Of a stretch of DNA of 15,407 nucleotides, positions 5,928 through 11,506 are shown piece after piece. Position 1 is the stretch's first letter; every line of letters starts with the position of its first letter. Under the pieces are notes generated by a model. It made no database searches and was not told the DNA's origin. It saw nothing but the letters and a program-made list of their open reading frames with translations. The position numbers and the translations under genes were made by a program. The stretch comes from UBA1046 sp050945515 (lineage in GTDB: Bacteria; Bacillota; Clostridia; Saccharofermentanales; DTU023): assembly GCA_050945515.1 (NCBI GenBank), contig JBMNTB010000035.1, forward strand, positions 1-15,407, in the 5' to 3' direction.

Positions 5928-6253
5928 TTTAACCTACACAATTTCTGCAGTCTTGTTAACAGCCTCTAAGCAACGATCTCCGCACTTATTGCTAATTCTA
6001 CGAAGACGCTCCCGATGGATCCGGTTACTTATAAGCAAAGTCACCGATGTTACCCGGTACGGCGCCGTTATATCGATAAAGTTAGTGGAATTTTTACCGA
6101 ATTATATTTTTATCCAATTAACTCTTTATAAGACCTCATAAGACCTCATAAGTCAGCACTCTTCTTCTCTCTGATCGACACCTTATATGCGTTGATGGGA
6201 TTTCAGATGCCAGACAATGTGCTTCTCCTTCTCTAAAATAGCGGATTGTTACA
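5928..6253. other. Intergenic stretch without a gene
   Basis: No credible gene on either strand. Visible structure: a 10-bp palindrome ACGGCGCCGT near 6059, two tandem copies of AGACCTCATA (6131-6150), and several A/T-rich runs. No hairpin with a T run was found after the CGGC-protein gene that ends at 6254, so the end of that transcript is unclear. Confidence 0.4.
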
Positions 6254-6592
6254 TCAATTATGCGTACCGCGTATCACATCGATGCCGCTAGCTTCTAGCG
6301 TTTGAATCACGTGCGCAATATTGGGACATTCAACACCTTTAGCATACGCACATACACCAATATGGACGGCATCGGGCTTTATTTCACAGATTCGTCTGAT
6401 TTTCTCAAGATATTTTTTATCATTACCATAATCACAGTCACAACCATTACAGTGAAAAAAAGCAACAATTTCAACATCATCATCCAAATAACGCTGGAAT
6501 GTTGCCTTTCTTTGATTAAGTGCACTGAAGCACGCTGCACTGCTGCAGACGGATGTTGCGCTTAAACACGTTAGAATAGCAATCTTTTTCAT
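6254..6592 (-). CDS. CGGC-domain (Cys-rich, putative metal-binding) protein
   Basis: The 112-residue product matches the small CGGC family: opening MKKIAILTCLSATSVC, then CFSALNQRKATF, the core FFHCNGCDC (residues 46-53), PDAVHIGVCAYAKGVECP (73-90) and a terminal IDVIRGTHN. The family motif CGGC is here CNGC. Cysteines fall at 9, 16, 21, 48, 51, 53, 69, 81 and 89, suiting metal or cluster binding; the biochemical role of the family is not known. The ATG is preceded by AAAAAGGTG. It follows btuD after about 90 bp on the same strand and may be co-transcribed with the riboswitch-controlled operon, which would link it to cobalt or corrinoid handling, an inference only. Confidence 0.8.
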   Translation of the reverse strand: MKKIAILTCLSATSVCSSAACFSALNQRKATFQRYLDDDVEIVAFFHCNGCDCDYGNDKKYLEKIRRICEIKPDAVHIGVCAYAKGVECPNIAHVIQTLEASGIDVIRGTHN

Positions 6593-6683
6593 TCATATCA
6601 CCTTTTTACATTGGGCAACATAGCGTTTTTAGACTGTGCCGCCATTCGTTTCACTACTTTTGTATGTTTCTGGGAAAGTTAGG

Positions 6684-7475
6684 TTATACCCCGATATTAC
6701 CAGATGGCATCGGGCTCATTTGTAGCGCCCCTGTTCTTCTGTTCGTATAGAACTCCACTTCTATCCCAAATAAGTCCTTTATGAGTTCAAAAGTTAATAC
6801 TTCGTTAGGAACACCACTTGTAATAATTACTCCATCATTAAGTACAATCAATCTATCGCAATAAAGTGCCGCTATATTCAGATCATGAATAGCAGCAAAT
6901 GTTGTGATTTCAAGATTCTTAATCAAGTCCATGATGTTAATCTGATATCCGATATCCAAATGGTTGGTAGGTTCGTCTAAGATTAAAAACTCCGTATCTT
7001 GAACCAGTGCTCTTGCAATCAACACTCTTTGTTTTTCGCCACCGGACAGGCTGATAAAGCTTCTTTCCGCCATTAGGTCCATACCAACCCTTTTTAGCGC
7101 GCGCTCAACGATTTCTTCATCTTCTCGCGTTTCCCTCTCGAATAATCTTTTATAGGGGTGTCTACCCATTAACACTATTTCATTAACACTAAAATCAAAA
7201 CCGGTATTGTTTTCCTGAGCAACAACTGCAATCTCCTGTGCAGCTTCCTTGTTGCTCATTTCAAGTATACTTTTTCCCTTCAGGTATGCTGTTCCCCCAA
7301 GCGGTTTGAGAACTTTATAAATATTCTTTAGTAGTGTAGATTTGCCACTCCCATTAGGACCTATGAGTCCGACAAACTCACCTTTATCAATCTCAAGACA
7401 GATATTACTAATGATTTCTTTCTGCTCAACGCCATAACATAAATTGTCTACTTTAAGCATATTTTTACCCACCAA
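6684..7475 (-). CDS. btuD: Cobalamin/corrinoid ABC transporter ATP-binding protein
   Basis: A 263-residue ATPase of the FecE/BtuD class which powers import through the BtuC-like permease. Motifs in order: Walker A GPNGSGKST (39-47), Q-loop AQEN (Q87), a conserved VLMGRHPYK segment (101-109) typical of iron-siderophore/B12 importers, signature LSGGEKQR (143-150), Walker B FLILDEPT (163-170) and H-loop H197 in AAIHDLN. All catalytic residues are present. Its first codons overlap the permease gene by 11 bp, which fits coupled translation. An alternative start is the ATG five codons on (MLKVDN). B12 rather than siderophore specificity is deduced from the cobalamin riboswitch ahead of the operon, not from this protein. 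Confidence 0.92.
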   Translation of the reverse strand: MVGKNMLKVDNLCYGVEQKEIISNICLEIDKGEFVGLIGPNGSGKSTLLKNIYKVLKPLGGTAYLKGKSILEMSNKEAAQEIAVVAQENNTGFDFSVNEIVLMGRHPYKRLFERETREDEEIVERALKRVGMDLMAERSFISLSGGEKQRVLIARALVQDTEFLILDEPTNHLDIGYQINIMDLIKNLEITTFAAIHDLNIAALYCDRLIVLNDGVIITSGVPNEVLTFELIKDLFGIEVEFYTNRRTGALQMSPMPSGNIGV

Positions 7476-8514
7476 AAGAATACTTTTTCTTTCGAAGTAA
7501 ATAGATAAAGAATGGTGCCCCGAATAGGGATGTTACAATTCCGATCGGGAGTTCTTCCGGAGCAACAACGAGTCTTGCCATAACATCCGACCATATTATG
7601 AATATTGCACCTAATATGGTAGACACAGGTATTACTTTTCGGTGCCCAGAACCAACCAAGTTACGTGTTATATGTGGAATGATTAAGCCAACAAAGCCAA
7701 TTGAGCCACTTAGCGATACAGCAACACCGGCTAGGAGCGAAGACGATATAACCAATGCCTTTCTTAGTTGTTTAGTATTAACACCCAGAATAACTGAGGT
7801 TTGCTCGCCCAAAAGCATTGTATCCAACGCATTGCTATAAGAGAACAGGAAAAGGAAAACACCTACGAAAACCAAAGCTATTATGGGTAGGTATTCCCAC
7901 CTAGCTCCCTCTAAGCTCCCCATCATCCAGTACATCGCTGTTCTAATACCATTTTCATTCTTTGCACTGTAAATAATAAAATTCGTAATTGCAGAAAACA
8001 GTGCAGAAACCGCGACTCCTGTTAGCACAAGGCGTGTTGGCGTTAAACCTTCTTTACTAGCAGACAGCATATATACGAGAAAAATAGCAATCGCACTACC
8101 GATAAATGCACCACCCGTCAGAGCATAAAAGCCTAAAGCATTAAATAAGCCCAATAAAACGACCGATACGGCACCAGCAGACGCGCCTGAAGAGATACCA
8201 AGAATATAAGGGTCCGAAAGTGGATTCTTTGTGAACGACTGAATAGAAACACCTGTCAACGATAGCCCTGCGCCCACAAATGTACCCAGCAAAACACGTG
8301 GGAGGCGTATGTCCAAAATGATTTTTTCCGTGGCAGCTTTCCAAAAAACCTCACCGTTACCCACCAATGGAAGTTTGTTAACCAAAATCCGCCAAACTGT
8401 TCCAGGTGGAATTGCAACAGGACCAAGGCCTACGGCGCATATCATGGATATGATAAGCACCGCAAGGCCAAGGACTATAACAACAGACATTTTTACTTGT
8501 TTAAAATATTTCAT
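7465..8514 (-). CDS. btuC: Cobalamin/corrinoid ABC transporter permease (FecCD family)
   Basis: A 349-residue multi-spanning membrane protein of the FecCD/BtuC family, normally a dimer of ten-helix subunits. The order of conserved segments is complete: an N-terminal helix, LDIRLPRVLLGTFVGAGL, NPLSDPYILGISSGASAGA, LTGVAVSALF, MMGSL, GFVGLIIPHITRNLVG, and the terminal PEELPIGIVTSLFGAPFF ending in basic residues LLRKKK. Length and ends are normal for the family. It begins 7 nt after the binding-protein gene and overlaps the ATPase gene by 11 bp, so the three genes form one tight operon. Substrate is set to cobalamin by the riboswitch; siderophore permeases look alike. Confidence 0.92.
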   Translation of the reverse strand: MKYFKQVKMSVVIVLGLAVLIISMICAVGLGPVAIPPGTVWRILVNKLPLVGNGEVFWKAATEKIILDIRLPRVLLGTFVGAGLSLTGVSIQSFTKNPLSDPYILGISSGASAGAVSVVLLGLFNALGFYALTGGAFIGSAIAIFLVYMLSASKEGLTPTRLVLTGVAVSALFSAITNFIIYSAKNENGIRTAMYWMMGSLEGARWEYLPIIALVFVGVFLFLFSYSNALDTMLLGEQTSVILGVNTKQLRKALVISSSLLAGVAVSLSGSIGFVGLIIPHITRNLVGSGHRKVIPVSTILGAIFIIWSDVMARLVVAPEELPIGIVTSLFGAPFFIYLLRKKKYSFGG

Positions 8515-8521
8515 GCAACTT

Positions 8522-9589
8522 TTATTTAAATAAATCCGGGTAAAAGCCTTTGGCCAGAATTTCTACAGCGTCACCGTTGCGAATTCCTGTGAAAATTGTT
8601 GGCAATTGTAGAACTACGAAGTGGTTGTTTTTAATTGCATCTACTTCTGAAAGCCCTGGTTTTGCCAGAAGAAAATCAATTTTTTCCTGAGCAGTTGTTT
8701 CTCCATAATCGTTAATCACAATAACTTGTGGGTTGCGGTTGACAATTTCTTCCCAGCTTACATTGCTCCAGGTTTTTTCAATATCATTGAAAATATTTTC
8801 ACCGCCTGCAAGGTCGATCAGATTGCTTTCCAAACTTTGGCCTGAAGTAAATGCCTGGTCATCACCAGCGTCGTAAACAAACACACGGAGCTTTTCGGTA
8901 TTGCCGGAAATTTTCTCTGCTACACCTTCAACTTTGCCCTGCATTTCATTGATTATCGCTTCAGCTTTTTCTTCAACATTAAAAATTCTTCCGAGGTTTC
9001 TGAAATCCTCATATGTAGCTTCAATAGTTGATCCCGGCGTGTAAGTTTCGATCGGCACGTAGACCATAATCCCGCTATCCAAGAAATCACTAATTGCAGT
9101 AACTCCCTTCTCGCCGAATGCAGAATTACGCCCGATTACAAAATCAGGATCTGCCTCCACAAGCACTTCCCAAGAGGGATATTGTTCTGCAATTTTTGGT
9201 ATTTTATTAAAAATATCAGCATATTCAGGAAGTACTTCAGCATTCGTATAAGCTGTGCCGATGATTTTGTCCTCCAAACCAAGCGCAATTAAATTTTCTG
9301 TTGTATGTAGATTCAGACTAATCACTTTCTCAGGCACCTTTGTATAAGTAACCTCGTGTTCCATAACCTCAAGTGAAAATGGTTCAAACTCTGTAGCAAT
9401 TGATGTTGGCATTGCTGATGAAGGTGATGGTTCAACAAAAGGTTCGGTGACTTGCTTGGTCTCAGGCACAGAGTCCTGCGTAACAACTGGTGTAGTATTC
9501 TGCTTAGTAGCGGATTCAGCACTACAAGCACACAGAGCTAGCAACAGGCCAGTTACTAGAGCCAATCCAATAACAAATTTTCTTTTCAT
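8522..9589 (-). CDS. btuF: Cobalamin/corrinoid-binding lipoprotein of the ABC transporter
   Basis: The 355-residue product has a lipoprotein signal: positive MKRK, a hydrophobic stretch, and lipobox LCAC with C22 as the acylated residue. A Thr/Pro/Ser-rich tether follows to about residue 65, then the two-lobed FecB/BtuF fold: PEKVISLNLHTTENLIALGL, a PSWEVLVEADPDFVIG segment, a long linking helix (about 170-210), and SWEEIVNRNPQVIVINDYG in the second lobe. It captures substrate outside the membrane and hands it to the BtuC-like permease, as expected in a Gram-positive. The start has a clear AGGAGG at 9 nt. It is the first gene after the cobalamin riboswitch and terminator. Binding to B12 precursors rather than B12 itself cannot be excluded. 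Confidence 0.9.
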   Translation of the reverse strand: MKRKFVIGLALVTGLLLALCACSAESATKQNTTPVVTQDSVPETKQVTEPFVEPSPSSAMPTSIATEFEPFSLEVMEHEVTYTKVPEKVISLNLHTTENLIALGLEDKIIGTAYTNAEVLPEYADIFNKIPKIAEQYPSWEVLVEADPDFVIGRNSAFGEKGVTAISDFLDSGIMVYVPIETYTPGSTIEATYEDFRNLGRIFNVEEKAEAIINEMQGKVEGVAEKISGNTEKLRVFVYDAGDDQAFTSGQSLESNLIDLAGGENIFNDIEKTWSNVSWEEIVNRNPQVIVINDYGETTAQEKIDFLLAKPGLSEVDAIKNNHFVVLQLPTIFTGIRNGDAVEILAKGFYPDLFK

Positions 9590-9735
9590 GATGATCCTCC
9601 TATAACAATATTTTTGATATACAATTTAGTAGTAATGAGTAACAACTAACGAATCTTTACTATGTTTTGATCAGTTTTCCCTCCTTCCATATTCTTTCCA
9701 GAATCTAATCGTTCACTCAAATCTAAGGTTCGGAA

Positions 9736-9775
9736 TCAAAAAACGACTATGACTTAATGTCACAGCCGTTTTTCT
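9736..9775 (-). terminator. Intrinsic terminator of the riboswitch expression platform
   Basis: Read on the minus strand, AAAAACGGCTGTGAC pairs with GTCATAGTCGTTTTTT across a short ATTAA loop, ending in a T run. Two G-U pairs are allowed only in the minus-strand RNA; on the plus strand these become A-C mismatches, so the structure is meant for the leftward transcript. It lies between the riboswitch and btuF, about 150 nt before the btuF start. Confidence 0.8.
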
Positions 9776-9823
9776 GTACAAAAACATTCAACCCAGGCTT
9801 CCCGGACCATAAGGTTGCGATTA

Positions 9824-10028
9824 TCTCAAGCAGGTCTTCTGACTCGCACTCTTGGAGAACCCTCTCCTGTATCTCATGCACTGTCTTCCCAGGTTACCAG
9901 TGACTGACTTTCGTCAACGTGCAGATACGAGCGCACACAGCGGCGGTTCCGTTCGGGATTCACACCCGATTCACTATTCTCTCTGACTGACATGACACCA
10001 ATCAGAGCACTTGAAACATTATTCAATT
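9824..10028 (-). promoter_or_regulatory. Cobalamin riboswitch upstream of btuFCD
   Basis: On the minus strand the conserved pieces appear in order: GTGCTCTGATTGG near the 5' side, AATCGGGTGTGAATCCCG, an ACCGCCGCTGTG segment, GTCAGTCACTGG, ACCTGGGAAGAC, and the B12 box GTCAGAAGACCTGCTTG at the 3' side (near 9826-9843). This is the standard order for the class. The CCGCCGCTGTG part is a variant of the usual CCCCGC-ACTGT block. With the terminator that follows, adenosylcobalamin binding should stop transcription of the transporter genes. Confidence 0.88.
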
Positions 10029-10035
10029 TAACTGA

Positions 10036-10064
10036 ACATTAGCAGAGGAATTTTTATTTGTCAA
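10036..10064 (-). promoter_or_regulatory. Predicted promoter of the btu operon
   Basis: On the minus strand a perfect TTGACA (10059-10064) and TAATGT (10036-10041) are 17 bp apart. The transcript would start near 10029, immediately before the riboswitch aptamer, giving a leader of about 440 nt before btuF. Confidence 0.65.
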
Positions 10065-10139
10065 CATTTGATTTGCATCATATATTCAGCCAGTGATCAT
10101 TCCATCCTTGTAGATAATCAGTGAATAATTCTCCTATCT

Positions 10140-10163
10140 TGTGGAAAGAGATCTCTTTCCACA
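10140..10163. repeat. Perfect 24-bp palindrome
   Basis: The arm TGTGGAAAGAGA is followed directly by its exact complement with no spacer, centred on AGATCT. A second short inverted repeat, CAGGG-N6-CCCTG, follows at once (10162-10177). There is no T run, so it is unlikely to be a plain terminator. It stands in the region between the divergent btu and feo promoters. Confidence 0.85.
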
Positions 10164-10263
10164 GGGCTAGCTCCCTGGGAAAAATCAGTGAAATTGGTCA
10201 GAGTACCTAAAAACTCGTATTTAAGCATACTTTCGGGGTCATGTTGATCACAATCTCCCGTAT

Positions 10264-10519
10264 TTAAAACGACATCAAAACGGCGGAAGCATCTATCGCA
10301 ATCGTGATATATGCCGCTAATGCAAGACCCGCTGCACAAAGGCCACTTACAAAGAGGTACGTTTTGCTGCAGATACTAAGTGTATTGTGGTGTGCTGAAA
10401 TTGTACTTTGGGCAGAAACCGTTCTTACTTCGAAGATGCCGGACAGCCAGAAACAGCCTTCGGCAAAAGAATAATGAGAGTTCCCACTGCTCCAATCAGG
10501 ACAAAGATATAAAATTATC
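10264..10519 (-). pseudogene. Possible decayed small membrane-protein gene
   Basis: Two minus-strand frames join into a protein-like sequence if one frameshift near 10460 is allowed: first FYIFVLIGAVGTLIILLPKA (a membrane segment), then in the next frame FWLSGIFEVRTVSAQ and, further on, YLFVSGLCAAGLALAAYIT (a second membrane segment) ending at a TAA near 10264. No start with a binding site is seen and no family is recognised. The region may instead be non-coding spacer; confidence is low. Confidence 0.25.
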
Positions 10520-10530
10520 AGCTCAAGGGG

Positions 10531-10559
10531 TTGACAATTAGCCACAGCTAACTGATAAT
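10531..10559 (+). promoter_or_regulatory. Predicted promoter of the feo operon
   Basis: Perfect TTGACA (10531-10536) and GATAAT (10554-10559), 17 bp apart. The 17-bp spacer contains one of two TTAGC-N4-GCTAA dyads and the other covers the expected start site. The leader to feoA1 would be about 245 nt. Confidence 0.65.
10538..10551. promoter_or_regulatory. Operator candidate 1, TTAGC-CACA-GCTAA
   Basis: Perfect 5-bp arms lying wholly between the -35 and -10 of the feo promoter. It has the same arms and spacing as the site at 10572-10585. The TTAG...CTAA arms resemble binding sites of DtxR/IdeR/MntR-type metal repressors, but the match to any one consensus is partial. Confidence 0.55.
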
Positions 10560-10569
10560 GGCAGAAGTT

Positions 10570-10587
10570 GGTTAGCAGTTGCTAACC
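10570..10587. promoter_or_regulatory. Operator candidate 2, GGTTAGCA-GT-TGCTAACC
   Basis: Perfect 8-bp arms around a 2-nt centre, covering the region just after the predicted feo transcription start. It contains the same TTAGC-N4-GCTAA core as the site in the promoter spacer; centres are 34 bp apart. Repression in iron-replete cells is the likely output, by inference. Confidence 0.6.
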
Positions 10588-10592
10588 CAGTT

Positions 10593-10628
10593 TGCCGATA
10601 CGCGGGAGATATATCGCGGATAGCGGCA
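10593..10628 (+). repeat. Hairpin in the feo leader
   Basis: TGCCGATA pairs with TAGCGGCA (one mismatch), and inside it CGCG pairs with CGCG. It would form in the feo leader RNA. No T run follows, so it is probably leader structure and not a terminator. Confidence 0.35.
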
Positions 10629-10690
10629 GAAAAAGGGACTGGTCATATGTAGTTGGTTTGTGCCTAGTTGGAAAGAGTGACAGGTCGCAG

Positions 10691-10745
10691 ACAGATAATC
10701 TGCACTTCGGCTGAAAAGTCCATGAGCCACGAGCAGATAATCTGC
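10691..10745. repeat. Two copies of palindrome GCAGAT-A-ATCTGC in the feo leader
   Basis: One copy at 10733-10745 is a perfect 13-nt palindrome; the other at 10691-10703 differs in its first base. Their shared 14-nt direct repeat starts at 10692 and 10734, so they are 42 bp apart, four helical turns. They lie 65 to 120 bp before feoA1 and may be a second pair of operators or RNA elements. Confidence 0.6.
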
Positions 10746-10810
10746 ACCCAAACAGAACGGAGTGAACATAACAAGTGATAGCAATCAGTCAGGCCGGAAA
10801 GGAGAGGTTT

Positions 10811-11026
10811 ATGCCGTTAACATTACTACGACCGGGCGAGAAAGCTACGATCAGGAATATCGCCGGCAAGGATGAGATCGGTTGCCGCTTGCGCACCATG
10901 GGTTTGGTCGAGGGGGCAGCAACAGAGCTGATTACCAGTGACAGCAATATCATGCTGGTCAAGGTGGGCGAGTGCCGGCTGGCTCTGGACAAGGGCATGG
11001 CATCGCGGGTAATCGTGGCGCTCTAG
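10811..11026 (+). CDS. feoA: Ferrous iron transport protein A, first copy
   Basis: A 71-residue SH3-like FeoA protein which acts at the cytosolic side of FeoB. Seen: MPLTLLRPGEKATIRNIAG, a GCRLRTMGLVEGAATELI segment (the family pattern R-L-x-x-M-G-L-x-x-G), and a terminal LALDKGMASRVIVAL. The ATG at 10811 is chosen because AAAGGAGAGG lies directly before it and the protein then has the usual FeoA length; an upstream in-frame start at 10775 would add 12 residues not typical for the family. Its stop codon lies within a tRNA-like sequence that separates it from the second feoA. It is the first gene of the feo operon. Confidence 0.9.
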   Translation: MPLTLLRPGEKATIRNIAGKDEIGCRLRTMGLVEGAATELITSDSNIMLVKVGECRLALDKGMASRVIVAL

Positions 11027-11114
11027 TTGAGTGAATGTCGAGCCGGATAGAGAACAGCCTTCTAAGCTGTGGGCCGCGGGTTCGAATTGCGCTCTACTTA
11101 GGTGCATGTCGACC
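11018..11114 (+). pseudogene. Degenerate tRNA-Arg(UCU)-like sequence
   Basis: The 5' part GCGCTCTAG resembles a tRNA-Arg start; GGATAGAG is a D-arm piece; ACAGC-CTTCTAA-GCTGT (11054-11070) is a perfect anticodon arm with 7-nt loop and TCT anticodon (11061-11063); GGGCCGCGG and the T-loop GTTCGAAT (11080-11087) follow. The D stem does not pair, extra bases lie in the D arm, the T stem has a mismatch, and there is no normal acceptor stem or CCA, so it is not a working tRNA. An imperfect 26-bp direct repeat (21 of 26 matching) starts at 11018 and 11089, flanking it with a 71-bp period. The feoA1 stop codon overlaps its 5' end. Confidence 0.55.
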
Positions 11115-11222
11115 AGACCACAGACAAGGATAGCACTGAGGGAAATCACCGGAAATCGCTGCAGATAGTCGTGACGACATTAATGATTGGAACATAATAC
11201 AAAGGGGGACAGAGAATACCGT

Positions 11223-11468
11223 ATGACCAATATGAATAAACTGACTTTGGCTGATATTGAAATTGGCAGTTCTGCCATCATCCGTAAAGTGGGCGGGGAT
11301 GCGGCAACCAGGCGCAGAATTCTGGATCTCGGTCTGACGCGGAATACCAAAGTGCTGGTGCGCAAGCTGGCGCCATTGGGAGATCCGCTGCAACTGAGTG
11401 CCAGGGGCTTTGAGCTCTCGCTGCGCAAAGCTGACGCCGCAATGATAGAAGTTGAGAGCTGCGATTAG
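11223..11468 (+). CDS. feoA: Ferrous iron transport protein A, second copy
   Basis: An 81-residue second FeoA. Seen: LADIEIGSSAIIRKVGG, then ATRRRILDLGLTRNTKVLV (the R-x-x-D-L-G-L signature), DPLQLSARGFELSLRKADA, and a C-terminal IEVESCD. It is not a recent duplicate of the first FeoA: the two differ widely. The ATG at 11223 follows AAAGGGGGA at some 14 nt; the ATG three codons on (11232) is also possible, and an upstream TTG at 11187 is less likely because the Shine-Dalgarno would be inside it. Tandem FeoA genes before FeoB are known in Firmicutes. It sits 38 bp before feoB. Confidence 0.9.
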   Translation: MTNMNKLTLADIEIGSSAIIRKVGGDAATRRRILDLGLTRNTKVLVRKLAPLGDPLQLSARGFELSLRKADAAMIEVESCD

Positions 11469-11506
11469 CAGGCTCAAGCAGAAAATATTTGTGAGGATAA
11501 AAGATA

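Noticed and set aside
10554..10742. Classical Fur box made of GATAAT hexamers
   Set aside because: GATAAT occurs three times (10554, 10695, 10736), but never in the required adjacent arrangement; one is the -10 element and the others are inside palindromes.
11018..11114. Functional tRNA gene
   Set aside because: The D stem fails to pair, the T stem has a mismatch, the acceptor stem is poor and no CCA follows, so only a degenerate tRNA-like sequence is claimed.
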